Positions 9,318-17,361 of a DNA stretch of 64,000 bases are shown here, piece by piece. The position numbers and the translations under genes were made by a program. This DNA comes from an uncultured Eubacterium sp. (lineage in GTDB: Bacteria; Bacillota; Clostridia; Lachnospirales; Lachnospiraceae): assembly GCA_947178105.1 (NCBI GenBank), contig CAMWXD010000001.1:62001-126000 (forward strand). The letters run 5' to 3'. The notes beneath the pieces were generated by a model that worked only from the letters and a program-made list of their open reading frames with translations, was not told the origin of the DNA and made no database searches. Position 1 is the first letter of the stretch; each line of letters begins with the position of its first letter.

Positions 9318-12300
9318 TTATGATTGCTTTTCAACGCTTAACGTCACCTTTTCACCGTTGATCTTCCATTCTTTCGTGTATCCGCTGAGCTTTTCAGGCT
9401 CTAAGGACACGGCAAGCACTTCTGAACGGATCGTATCGTTATTTCTGGCAAAAATAGCGGACGCTTTGTCTGCTGCCGTATAGGATACTGCAATTTTATC
9501 CATCACCTCAAATCCGGCTTCCTTGCGCATTGTCTGCAATTTACTGATAATCTCACGCACAAAGCCCTCTTCCAAAAGCTCCGGCGTCAGATTAGTATCC
9601 AATACAACGGTAACCTCCTGGCCTGTCTCCGTCATATAGCCTTCCATCTGCGTCATCGTAATCAGCAGGTCTTCTTCTGATAATACGATGCTTTCATGGA
9701 TACTGTCAAGCTTTAACACACCGGTTTCCCGCAAAGCCGCCATCGCTGCATTTCCGTCCAGCTCTGCAAGCGCCTGCTGAATCTGCTTTAAATATTTCCC
9801 ATACTTCGGCCCTACGGTACGAAGCTGCGGCTTAAATGTATAATCTGTATAACCGCTTACATCATCTGTAAAGGTAACCTTTTTGACATTCAGCTCCTCT
9901 TCTATGATCTTTACAAAATATTCCTGCAATTTAGCCGGGGCTTTTACATACATACTGCCAATCGGCTGGCGGTTTTTGATATTGGCTGCATTGCGGCAGG
10001 CGCGTCCCATAACAACGATCTTTAACACCGCATCCATATCCGCTTCCAGCTCTGGATCGATATAAGATTCCACTGCGACAGGAAAATCGCAGTAATGCAC
10101 ACTTTCCGGCGCATCCGGGTCTACGCTGCACACAAGGTTGCGGTAGATGTCTTCTGTAATAAACGGAACCATCGGCGCCGCCGTCTTTGCGATCGTGACC
10201 AGGGCAGTATACAGCGTCATATAGGCATTGACCTTATCCTGTTCCATGCCCTTTGCCCAGAAGCGCTCCCTGCTTCTTCTGACATACCAGTTGGACATCT
10301 CATCTACAAAATTGTCCAGCGCCCTCGCCGCTTCCGGGATCCGGTAGCTGCCAAGATCCTGGTCGACTGTTTTTACAACCGTATTCAGCTTGGACAAAAG
10401 CCAGCGGTCCATCACGCCCAGCTTGTCATATTCCAGTTTGTATTTGGATGCGTCAAACGCATCGATATTTGCATATAATACGAAAAACGCATACGTATTC
10501 CAGAGCGTGCCGAGGAACTTGCGCTGCCCTTCCTGTACTGCTTTGCCATGGAAACGGTTTGGCAGCCAAGGCGCGCTGTTGATGTAAAAATACCAACGGA
10601 TTGCATCTGCGCCGTATGTCTTTAGCGCTTCAAACGGATCAATCGCATTTCCTTTGGACTTGCTCATTTTCTGCCCGTTTTCATCTTGTACATGCCCTAA
10701 TACAATGACATTTTCATACGGTGCCTTGTTAAAGAGCAGCGTAGACTCCGCCATTAGCGAATAGAACCATCCACGCGTCTGGTCTACCGCTTCTGAAATA
10801 AACTGTGCCGGGAACTGCTGCTCGAACAGCTCTTTATTTTCAAACGGATAATGATGCTGTGCAAACGGCATTGCCCCCGAATCAAACCAGCAGTCAATCA
10901 CCTCCGGGACACGGTGCATCGTGCTACCGCACTGCGGGCATTGGTAAGTCACTTCGTCAATATACGGACGGTGCAGCTCTATGTGCGCTGTATCTGGCTT
11001 GCCGCTCTTTTCGGCAAGCTCCGCCCGGCTGCCGATGCATTCCTGGTTGCCGCATTCGCATTCCCATACCGGCAGCGGCGTACCCCAGTAACGGTTGCGA
11101 GAAAGCCCCCAGTCCTGGATATTTTCCAGCCAGTCTCCAAAACGCCCCTTGCCGATCGACTCCGGGATCCAGTTGACCGTATTGTTGTTGCGGATCAGGT
11201 CGTCCTTTACCTCTGTCATTTTGATAAACCAGGACTCCCTTGCATAATAAATAAGCGGCGTATCGCATCTCCAGCAATGCGGGTATTCATGCTCAAACTT
11301 CGGCGCGTCGAACAAAAGCCCTGCCGCATCCAGATCCTTTAACACCATCGGGTCCGCTTTTTTTACAAATACGCCTGCATATGCCGTCTCCTGCGTCAGT
11401 TCCCCTTTGCCGTCGACAAGCTGCACAAACGGCAGGCCGTATTTTCTGCCTACCTGCGCATCATCCTCGCCAAACGCAGGCGCAATGTGTACAATTCCTG
11501 TACCGTCTGTCATCGTTACATACGTATCGCAAGTCACATAAAATGCCTTTTTATGCTGCTTTTCCACCAATGCATCCGCAAAATGGAACAACGGCTCATA
11601 TTCCTTATATTCCAGCTCGGTTCCCTTGTACGTGCAAAGCACCTCGTAAGCTGGCTGTTTCTCATCTCCGCTGTCATCGCAAAGCCGTCCAAGCACCTGA
11701 TCGGCAAGCGCCTGCGCCAGATAATACGTATAACCGTCCGCTGCCTTTACTTTGCAGTACGTCTCGTCTGGATTCACACAAAGCGCCAGGTTGGAAGGCA
11801 GCGTCCAAGGCGTTGTCGTCCACGCAAGAAAATATGCATCCTCGCCTGCTACCTTAAACCGCACGATCGCAGAACGCTCTTTTACCGTCTTATACCCCTG
11901 CGCCACCTCCTGCGAAGAAAGCGGAGTGCCGCAGCGCGGGCAATACGGCACTGTCTTAAAGCCTTTGTACAGCAGCTTTTTATCCCAGATCTGCTTTAGC
12001 GCCCACCATTCTGACTCAATAAAATTATCATCGTAGGTCACATACGGGTCGTCCATATCCGCCCAAAAGCCGACGGTTTCCGAGAAATCCTCCCACATGC
12101 CCTTGTATTTCCATACGGACTCCTTGCACTGTCTGATAAACGGCTCCATCCCATATTCCTCGATCTGGTCTTTGCCGTTTAACCCAAGCAGCTTTTCCAC
12201 CTCCAGCTCCACCGGAAGCCCATGCGTATCCCAGCCAGCCTTTCGCGGTACATACTTTCCCTTCATCGTCTGATATCTTGGAATCATATCTTTTATAACC

Positions 12301-12485
12301 CGCGTTAACACATGTCCGATATGCGGCTTGCCGTTTGCCGTTGGCGGGCCGTCATAAAACGTATACGTTTCTGCTCCCTTTCTGGCATCCATAGATGTAC
12401 GGAAGACCTCTTTTTTCTTCCAGAAATCTATGATTTTATGCTCTCTTTCCACAAAATTCATATTGGTATCTACTTTACTGTACAT
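9318..12485 (-). CDS. ileS: Isoleucyl-tRNA synthetase
   Basis: A 1055-residue class I aminoacyl-tRNA synthetase charging tRNA-Ile. GKPHIGH (HIGH at 55-58) and KMSKS (606-610) form the ATP site; the CP1 editing domain and a zinc-like CxxC cluster (residues 170-200, CPRCGTPLSSQEVAQGY) lie between. The N-terminus (NFVEREHKIIDFWKKKEVF) and overall length resemble the eukaryote-like IleRS2 group found as the housekeeping enzyme in many Clostridia; members of that group are often less sensitive to mupirocin. No T-box leader is visible: only 15 bases separate it from the upstream DUF4190 gene, so regulation would have to act on the longer transcript. Confidence 0.95.
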   Translation of the reverse strand: MYSKVDTNMNFVEREHKIIDFWKKKEVFRTSMDARKGAETYTFYDGPPTANGKPHIGHVLTRVIKDMIPRYQTMKGKYVPRKAGWDTHGLPVELEVEKLLGLNGKDQIEEYGMEPFIRQCKESVWKYKGMWEDFSETVGFWADMDDPYVTYDDNFIESEWWALKQIWDKKLLYKGFKTVPYCPRCGTPLSSQEVAQGYKTVKERSAIVRFKVAGEDAYFLAWTTTPWTLPSNLALCVNPDETYCKVKAADGYTYYLAQALADQVLGRLCDDSGDEKQPAYEVLCTYKGTELEYKEYEPLFHFADALVEKQHKKAFYVTCDTYVTMTDGTGIVHIAPAFGEDDAQVGRKYGLPFVQLVDGKGELTQETAYAGVFVKKADPMVLKDLDAAGLLFDAPKFEHEYPHCWRCDTPLIYYARESWFIKMTEVKDDLIRNNNTVNWIPESIGKGRFGDWLENIQDWGLSRNRYWGTPLPVWECECGNQECIGSRAELAEKSGKPDTAHIELHRPYIDEVTYQCPQCGSTMHRVPEVIDCWFDSGAMPFAQHHYPFENKELFEQQFPAQFISEAVDQTRGWFYSLMAESTLLFNKAPYENVIVLGHVQDENGQKMSKSKGNAIDPFEALKTYGADAIRWYFYINSAPWLPNRFHGKAVQEGQRKFLGTLWNTYAFFVLYANIDAFDASKYKLEYDKLGVMDRWLLSKLNTVVKTVDQDLGSYRIPEAARALDNFVDEMSNWYVRRSRERFWAKGMEQDKVNAYMTLYTALVTIAKTAAPMVPFITEDIYRNLVCSVDPDAPESVHYCDFPVAVESYIDPELEADMDAVLKIVVMGRACRNAANIKNRQPIGSMYVKAPAKLQEYFVKIIEEELNVKKVTFTDDVSGYTDYTFKPQLRTVGPKYGKYLKQIQQALAELDGNAAMAALRETGVLKLDSIHESIVLSEEDLLITMTQMEGYMTETGQEVTVVLDTNLTPELLEEGFVREIISKLQTMRKEAGFEVMDKIAVSYTAADKASAIFARNNDTIRSEVLAVSLEPEKLSGYTKEWKINGEKVTLSVEKQS

Positions 12486-12500
12486 ACGTTATCTCCTTTA

Positions 12501-13700
12501 TCAAAAATGATCCCTGCCATCAAAGAAATCAAAAAACTCCTCTATGCCGTCACCATAATCATAATCGTACTCATACCCCGGCCGCTGCACATCGGAAAAC
12601 CCCTCCTGATAATACTGCATAAACGGCACCCACATCAATGCAAGCATGGCAAAAAATGCAATCACCGACAGGACAGCCGTTACAATGCCGGCAATCGCCA
12701 TTCCCTTTCCCTGTTGAGACCTTCCAAGCTGAAGGACGCCGAAAATCACCGCCCCGACTGCCAGCGGAATATTAATACAGGTACAAAACAGCACAAGCGA
12801 CAAAATGCCAAGTATCATGGACGCAATCCCAAATCCATTGCTGTAAGAAGGCCGATCGGCTCTTTGATAATCACCGTACTGTGCATCCGCTCCATACTGC
12901 TGGTACTGGCTGTTCTGCTGGTACTGATTGTACTGCTGGTACTGGCTGTTCTGCTGGTTCGCGCGATTGCCATACTGCTGATACTGGCTGCTTTGCTGAT
13001 TGGCACCCGCTCCATATTGCTGGTATGGGTTGTTCTGCTGGTATGACTGCCCCTGCTGGTTCGCGCCCGCTCCATACTGCTGGTACAGATTGCCCTGCTG
13101 GTTTGCTTCTTCCTGCTGGTTTGCTCCCGTTCCATACTGCTGATACTGACTGTTCTGATGGTTCGGTTCTCCCTGCTGGGTTTCTCCTGCTCCATATTGC
13201 TGGTACAGATTGTTCTGATGGTTTGGCTCACTCTGCTGATATGCTTCTCCCTGCTGGTTTGCTCCCGCATCATACTGCTGATATGGGCTGTTCTGATGGG
13301 TTTCTCCTTCGCCATACGGTTGGTGCACATGCGCCTGCTGATTGAAGCCTTCCCCATATTGCTGGTATGGGCTGTTCTGCTGCTCTGCACTTGCCTGCTG
13401 GCCTGCATCCGCCTCCGCCTGTACATTGGGATCCTGCTGTGTATCTTCACCGTACTGCCCTGGCTGTTCCCGTATCTCTGTCCCGTATTGCGCCGGCTCT
13501 AACTGTTCCTGCGTCTGCGTCCCATACGGCTCTGGCTGTTGTTCCTGTGTCCCGTACTGTTCTGGCTGCTCCGGCGGCTGTATTCCTTCACCGTACTGCT
13601 CTGGCTGCTCCGGCGGCTGTATTCCTTCACCGTACTGTACTGGGGTTTCCTCCTGCTCCGCATTGGTTACAGGCGCTTCATTCTGATCCTTATTTTCCAT
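12501..13700 (-). CDS. Q/N/Y-rich repeat protein with C-terminal DUF4190-type membrane domain
   Basis: A 399-residue protein in two parts. Residues 1 to about 285 are low-complexity, built of repeated QQYG units with Gln, Asn, Tyr, Gly and Glu (for example YQQYGAGANQQ), predicted to be disordered and prion-like in composition. Residues about 288-365 are two hydrophobic helices (GIASMILGILSLVLF and GIVTAVLSVIAFFAML) as in DUF4190 proteins of Gram-positives. The acidic tail ends with YEYDYDYGDG. The repeats would thus sit on one side of the membrane, cytoplasmic by the usual topology of this family. Good GAGGTG ribosome binding site. It lies directly upstream of ileS. Function unknown; it is not one of the repetitive secreted surface proteins because no signal peptide or LPXTG is present. 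Confidence 0.75.
   Translation of the reverse strand: MENKDQNEAPVTNAEQEETPVQYGEGIQPPEQPEQYGEGIQPPEQPEQYGTQEQQPEPYGTQTQEQLEPAQYGTEIREQPGQYGEDTQQDPNVQAEADAGQQASAEQQNSPYQQYGEGFNQQAHVHQPYGEGETHQNSPYQQYDAGANQQGEAYQQSEPNHQNNLYQQYGAGETQQGEPNHQNSQYQQYGTGANQQEEANQQGNLYQQYGAGANQQGQSYQQNNPYQQYGAGANQQSSQYQQYGNRANQQNSQYQQYNQYQQNSQYQQYGADAQYGDYQRADRPSYSNGFGIASMILGILSLVLFCTCINIPLAVGAVIFGVLQLGRSQQGKGMAIAGIVTAVLSVIAFFAMLALMWVPFMQYYQEGFSDVQRPGYEYDYDYGDGIEEFFDFFDGRDHF
12884..13640 (-). repeat. Coding tandem repeats of the Q/N/Y-rich protein
   Basis: Imperfect repeats of about 48-60 bases, each containing the minus-strand core for QQYG followed by a Gln/Asn-rich stretch, plus two near-identical copies at the N-terminal end encoding YGEGIQPPEQPEQ (about 13565-13640). 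Likely to vary in copy number. Confidence 0.7.
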
Positions 13701-13759
13701 ACGGAAATCACCTCATTTTTATTTTATCCATCCATCCTGATTTGTCAATCCCTGTGTCC

Positions 13760-15028
13760 TTAATCCACCCCATACAAGTCCCTTGTATATACTTTATCCG
13801 ACACATCTTCCAATTCTTTGGCAAAACGGTTCGCTACAATGACATCCACCCTTGCCTTGAACTCTGACAGGTCTTCAACGACCTCGCTGCCGAAAAACAG
13901 CCTGTCTGTCAAACGGGGCTCATAGACGATCACGGTTGCTCCCTTTGCCTTGATCCGCTTCATGACGCCCTGGATGGAGCTTTGTCTGAAATTATCCGAA
14001 TCCGCTTTCATCGTCAGCCTGTAAATGCCTACCACGCAGGCATTCCCCGGCATACCGTTCCTGCCCTTGCTGCTGTCTGTTTCATAATAGCCGCCTTTGG
14101 CAAGCACCTGGTCTGCGATAAAATCCTTGCGCGTACGGTTGGACTCTACGATTGCTTCGATTAGATTTTCCGGTACATCTTTATAATTTGCCAAGAGCTG
14201 CTTCGTATCCTTCGGCAGGCAGTAGCCGCCATATCCAAAAGACGGGTTGTTGTACTGCTCTCCGATCCGCGGGTCGAGACAGACGCCTTCTATAATATGC
14301 TTCGTATTCAGCCCGCGGACTTCCGCATAAGTATCCAGCTCATTAAAATAAGATACCCGAAGCGCCAGATACGTATTTGCAAACAGCTTGACTGCCTCAG
14401 CCTCCGTAGATTCCATATACAGCACAGGGATCTCCTGCTTCAAAGCGCCTTCGCAGAGCATCCCTGCAAAATCCCTGGCAGCATTTTCAATATTTTTTTG
14501 CTGTCCTGCCGCTTCGTCTGCTGCGCCTGTTTCGTTTTTTACTGTGCCGACTATAATCCTGGACGGATACAGGTTATCATGCAGCGCATGTCCTTCGCGC
14601 AAAAATTCCGGTGAAAATAAAATCCGGCGTGTCCCGTACTTTTTACTGATGTCCTTTGTAAAGCCAACCGGAACTGTGGATTTGATTACAATGACTGCAT
14701 TCGGATTGCATCCTGTGACCTCTTGTATGACCTCCTCTACCGACGACGTATCAAAATAATTCATCTTCGGGTCATAATTGGTCGGCGTAGATACCACCAC
14801 ATAATCCGCTTCTTTATAAGCCTGCGCCCCGTCCGCAACCGCATGGAGGCGCAGGTCTTTGTGTTCCAAAAAATCCGTAATATCCGCATCGATGATCGGC
14901 GACCTGCGCGCATTGATCATCTCCACCTTTTCCGGCTGGATATCCACAGCCGTCACCTCATGATGCTGTGACAGCAAAACTGCCAGAGACAATCCCACAT
15001 ATCCAGTGCCTGCTACCGCTATTTTCAT
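13760..15028 (-). CDS. ugd: UDP-glucose 6-dehydrogenase family
   Basis: A 422-residue NAD-dependent sugar-nucleotide dehydrogenase oxidising UDP-glucose to UDP-glucuronate for surface polysaccharide synthesis. The Rossmann motif GTGYVGLS is at residues 7-14. The catalytic cysteine is Cys270 in [12 protein letters not shown], and the Lys of the central helix region is in FNELDTYAE-type context. The C-terminal UDP-binding domain is complete. A related substrate such as UDP-ManNAc cannot be excluded, but length and motifs fit UDP-glucose. It starts 15 bases after the upstream nucleotidyltransferase gene, so the two form an operon that makes UDP-glucose and then UDP-glucuronate. Confidence 0.88.
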   Translation of the reverse strand: MKIAVAGTGYVGLSLAVLLSQHHEVTAVDIQPEKVEMINARRSPIIDADITDFLEHKDLRLHAVADGAQAYKEADYVVVSTPTNYDPKMNYFDTSSVEEVIQEVTGCNPNAVIVIKSTVPVGFTKDISKKYGTRRILFSPEFLREGHALHDNLYPSRIIVGTVKNETGAADEAAGQQKNIENAARDFAGMLCEGALKQEIPVLYMESTEAEAVKLFANTYLALRVSYFNELDTYAEVRGLNTKHIIEGVCLDPRIGEQYNNPSFGYGGYCLPKDTKQLLANYKDVPENLIEAIVESNRTRKDFIADQVLAKGGYYETDSSKGRNGMPGNACVVGIYRLTMKADSDNFRQSSIQGVMKRIKAKGATVIVYEPRLTDRLFFGSEVVEDLSEFKARVDVIVANRFAKELEDVSDKVYTRDLYGVD

Positions 15029-15043
15029 TTGTCCGTTCCCCTT

Positions 15044-15949
15044 TTATTCCCACAGCCTGCCGCCGTATACGCCTGCCGCTGTAAGCTGGCGAAAAGCTTC
15101 CACGACGCTGTCCTTATCCTCTGCGTATGTAACGCCAAACCACTTATCCGGCGTAGGAAGCACTTTGACCGAAGCCTGCCCGTTTTGGATCATCTGGTCG
15201 ATCACAGACGGCAGCAAATATTCCGCTTTTAAATCTGACGGATCTGTCTGCTCCAAAAAACTGGTAAATTTCTCCGCCAGCACCTGCAAAAACTCCGGCG
15301 TCAGCCCCCACAGATTCATAGACACAAGCGTATCTTCCCGCAATACCGCGCCGCCTTCACAGCAGATCTCGCCGGACGCCGCGCGCTCGATGCCGCCTGT
15401 CTCTACGACCTCGATCAGCTCGTTTTTGTCATTCATCCCACAGACGCCGCGCGTAACAGCGCCGTTTTCGCTCAATGTATTTGCAATCTCAAACCCTGCC
15501 ATACAATACTGCCCTTTTGACGCCTCATGCTCTCTTAAAAACCGGTATACCTGCTTAAACGCAGTTTTTCCATAATAATCATCCGCGTTAATCACCGCAA
15601 ACGGCACATCCAGTACTTCCCTGCACGCTAAAATCGCATGACCGGTGCCCCATGGCTTTACGCGTCCCGGCGGGCAGGAAAAGCCATCCGGCAGGTCGTC
15701 TTTATCCTGGAATACATATTCGACCGGGCATGTCGTTTCGATCCTTTTGCCGATCACTTCTTTAAATTCTTCCTCAATATCTTTACGAATAATAAAAATC
15801 ACCTTTGTAAATCCTGCTTCCAACGCATCGTGGATCGAATAGTCAATAATAATCTCCCCCTGCGGGCCAACCTTCTGCAACTGTTTAATGCCGGCTCCAT
15901 AACGGGAGCCGATGCCTGCTGCCATAATGACGAGTGCTATATCCTTCAT
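15044..15949 (-). CDS. Sugar-phosphate nucleotidyltransferase (GalU-like family)
   Basis: A 301-residue nucleotidyltransferase. The signature VIMAAGIGSRYG (from residue 7) is the nucleotide-binding loop, GTGHAIL lies near residue 100, and VINADDYYG (about 120) carries the metal-binding Asp. These make it an NTP_transferase-family enzyme joining a sugar-1-phosphate to UTP or GTP. Its place directly upstream of the UDP-glucose dehydrogenase gene argues for UDP-glucose synthesis, though it is not a canonical GalU sequence. The start at 15949 has GGAGGA nine bases upstream; the longer frame to 15976 would encode that site and is less likely. Confidence 0.78.
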   Translation of the reverse strand: MKDIALVIMAAGIGSRYGAGIKQLQKVGPQGEIIIDYSIHDALEAGFTKVIFIIRKDIEEEFKEVIGKRIETTCPVEYVFQDKDDLPDGFSCPPGRVKPWGTGHAILACREVLDVPFAVINADDYYGKTAFKQVYRFLREHEASKGQYCMAGFEIANTLSENGAVTRGVCGMNDKNELIEVVETGGIERAASGEICCEGGAVLREDTLVSMNLWGLTPEFLQVLAEKFTSFLEQTDPSDLKAEYLLPSVIDQMIQNGQASVKVLPTPDKWFGVTYAEDKDSVVEAFRQLTAAGVYGGRLWE

Positions 15950-15972
15950 ATCCCAACATCCTCCTTGGTTTT

Positions 15973-16179
15973 TCAAAATGCCTTATTTATCATACCATTG
16001 ATAGTGTTTTTGTTCAAGAGAAATAATCGCGTATCCAGCCTTTCCAGATATTTATTCATCGTTTCCCAATATGGGATTTCACTGGTAGGCACCGTCTCCC
16101 CAATCTGCACCTCCGCCTGTTTTGAGGCAAAAAAACAGCACCCAAACAACACTAGATGCCATTTCTTTTTTCCTCCCAT
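15973..16179 (-). CDS. Possible small protein, unknown
   Basis: A 68-residue frame whose start overlaps the end of the PBECR4-like gene by 28 bases and whose stop lies just before the ribosome binding site of the nucleotidyltransferase gene. GGGAGG lies at its own start rather than upstream. The second half (GETVPTSEIPYWETMNKYLE) looks protein-like. No family recognised; it could be a chance frame. Confidence 0.25.
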   Translation of the reverse strand: MGGKKKWHLVLFGCCFFASKQAEVQIGETVPTSEIPYWETMNKYLERLDTRLFLLNKNTINGMINKAF

Positions 16180-17006
16180 AATGCAAGAAAACCTGATACA
16201 AGGGCTTTTTCTCTTTTATCCATGCATTTCGCAAGCAGTCCTGCTCCGTCATTTAACATATCCATTGTGTGATATATTCCGAATTTGAGGTTTACTTTTA
16301 TAATTTCCGTAACCAATTTTTCATCTGCCCTGATACCGCCTGCCCACAGCATTTTTTCGATCCCCATTCGTTCCCTGCATTCTGCCATGCCGCTCAGATA
16401 GACTGTCTCTGCACGCTTTGTTATCTTATCCTCACGGACAATTCTGTTAATTTCATAGCAATGCACCAAATCACGGTAAAATGAGTCACTGTTTTTATCC
16501 TTCTTATACGTTGTCATAAAGGAATTGCACTGGTATAAATCTTTTTCCTGCCCGCCCTTTATTATAATTCCCAAGTGAAGGGTTCTATCCCTCATTTCAT
16601 GCACCATTAGATAATCACTGTCAAAGTCGGAATCCTCACGTTTCCCCAAATCATATAAATATAATTTTGAGTAAGATGCAAACATCTCTGGCAGGAAAAT
16701 CAGGTTATCCAGCTTTAAGTGAATAACCTCCAAAATTCTGCGCTGCTTTTCTTCTGTCTTATAATACTTCTGCACCAGTTTTTCCAGCGACTGCATCGTG
16801 ATTCTTCCCTTTTTCACCGCATATGCCCCAAAATCACCCGTGTACTGCTTTGGTCTGCCTGCATACTGAAGCCCCATCAAATGTGGTATCTTATCTTCCG
16901 TGTTAGACAGATGAATAATCTTTTTGGAAATGTGAATATAATAATCATCCTTGCAAATTGTGTCTTTTACATTTTGGAAAATCTGCAAAAGCCTTGTGTC
17001 CTTCAT
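16152..17006 (-). CDS. PBECR4-like putative nuclease/toxin
   Basis: A 284-residue protein. Its first 170 residues match what I recall of the PBECR4 group (phage Barnase/EndoU/colicin E5-D/RelE-like nuclease 4): an early IPHLMGLQYAG motif, a GRITMQSLEKL helix, then SDYLMVHEMRDRTLHLGIII and a CNSFMTTY strand. The remaining helical C-terminus (about 175-284) is unassigned. PBECR domains are found in phage-borne and toxin proteins and are thought to cut RNA. The start (17006) has GGGAGG just upstream; an in-frame TTG at 17018 would encode it. A structured RNA with a strong hairpin lies between the likely promoter and this gene, which recalls RNA-antitoxin layouts. Family call is tentative. Confidence 0.5.
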   Translation of the reverse strand: MKDTRLLQIFQNVKDTICKDDYYIHISKKIIHLSNTEDKIPHLMGLQYAGRPKQYTGDFGAYAVKKGRITMQSLEKLVQKYYKTEEKQRRILEVIHLKLDNLIFLPEMFASYSKLYLYDLGKREDSDFDSDYLMVHEMRDRTLHLGIIIKGGQEKDLYQCNSFMTTYKKDKNSDSFYRDLVHCYEINRIVREDKITKRAETVYLSGMAECRERMGIEKMLWAGGIRADEKLVTEIIKVNLKFGIYHTMDMLNDGAGLLAKCMDKREKALVSGFLALWEEKRNGI

Positions 17007-17031
17007 GTTTCCTCCCAACGTATAAAGAAAT

Positions 17032-17229
17032 TGCCTGAGCGGTTAGGCTCAGGCATTACATTTCTTTTTTGAATTGCAATTCATGCTTATTGAACTGCTA
17101 ATGTTCAATAAGATTGGGAGCAGGCCTATGATACTCCATAGGCAGAGACGACCTTTGTATTTGTATTGCCCGCAAAGCCGGGACGGGTAGCTCCTCTCTG
17201 TCGCCGCAAAAGCACTGAAGCTTTTCATT
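17032..17229 (-). ncRNA. Structured leader RNA upstream of the PBECR4-like gene
   Basis: Between the minus-strand promoter and the gene lie three perfect hairpins: 17124-17130 with 17137-17143 (7 bp), 17086-17095 with 17103-17112 (10 bp, 7-base loop), and 17032-17040 with 17047-17055 (9 bp, GC-rich). The last is 26 bases before the start codon and is followed by a short T-rich run (ATTTCTTT), like a leaky terminator. Further pairings are possible at 17144-17205 (CCCG/CGGG and AGAGA/TCTCT). No open frame of note. Riboswitch, antitoxin RNA or plain leader remain open. Confidence 0.5.
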
Positions 17230-17235
17230 ACTTAT

Positions 17236-17264
17236 AATCTATCATGCCCCTGCCGCATTGTCAA
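17236..17264 (-). promoter_or_regulatory. Promoter of the PBECR4-like locus
   Basis: Minus-strand TTGACA (17259-17264), 17-base spacer, TAGATT (17236-17241). Confidence 0.5.
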
Positions 17265-17298
17265 CTGCTTTCCTTCCCTTTTTCAACTGTGATTTTTT

Positions 17299-17327
17299 TG
17301 GACACCTGCGCCCAATTATGTTATAAT
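17299..17327 (+). promoter_or_regulatory. Promoter of paaK
   Basis: TGGACA (17299-17304), 17-base spacer, extended -10 TGT-TATAAT (17322-17327); predicted leader about 28 bases. Confidence 0.7.
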
Positions 17328-17361
17328 GCTTTTATCAAAGAAAGAAAGGAAAAGTACAAGT

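Noticed and set aside
12884-13640. Regular repeats that could be taken for a CRISPR array
   Set aside because: Units are imperfect, in frame, code QQYG peptides and have no unique equal-length spacers; no cas genes nearby.
12881-13867. Long plus-strand frames opposite the Q/N/Y-rich gene, rich in Cys, Ala, Leu and Val repeats
   Set aside because: They mirror the repeats of the minus-strand gene, have no ribosome binding sites and no sensible domain.
17032-17070. Hairpin followed by T-rich sequence as a plus-strand terminator
   Set aside because: No plus-strand transcript is expected to arrive there, and the T run is several bases from the stem; it was read as part of the minus-strand leader RNA.
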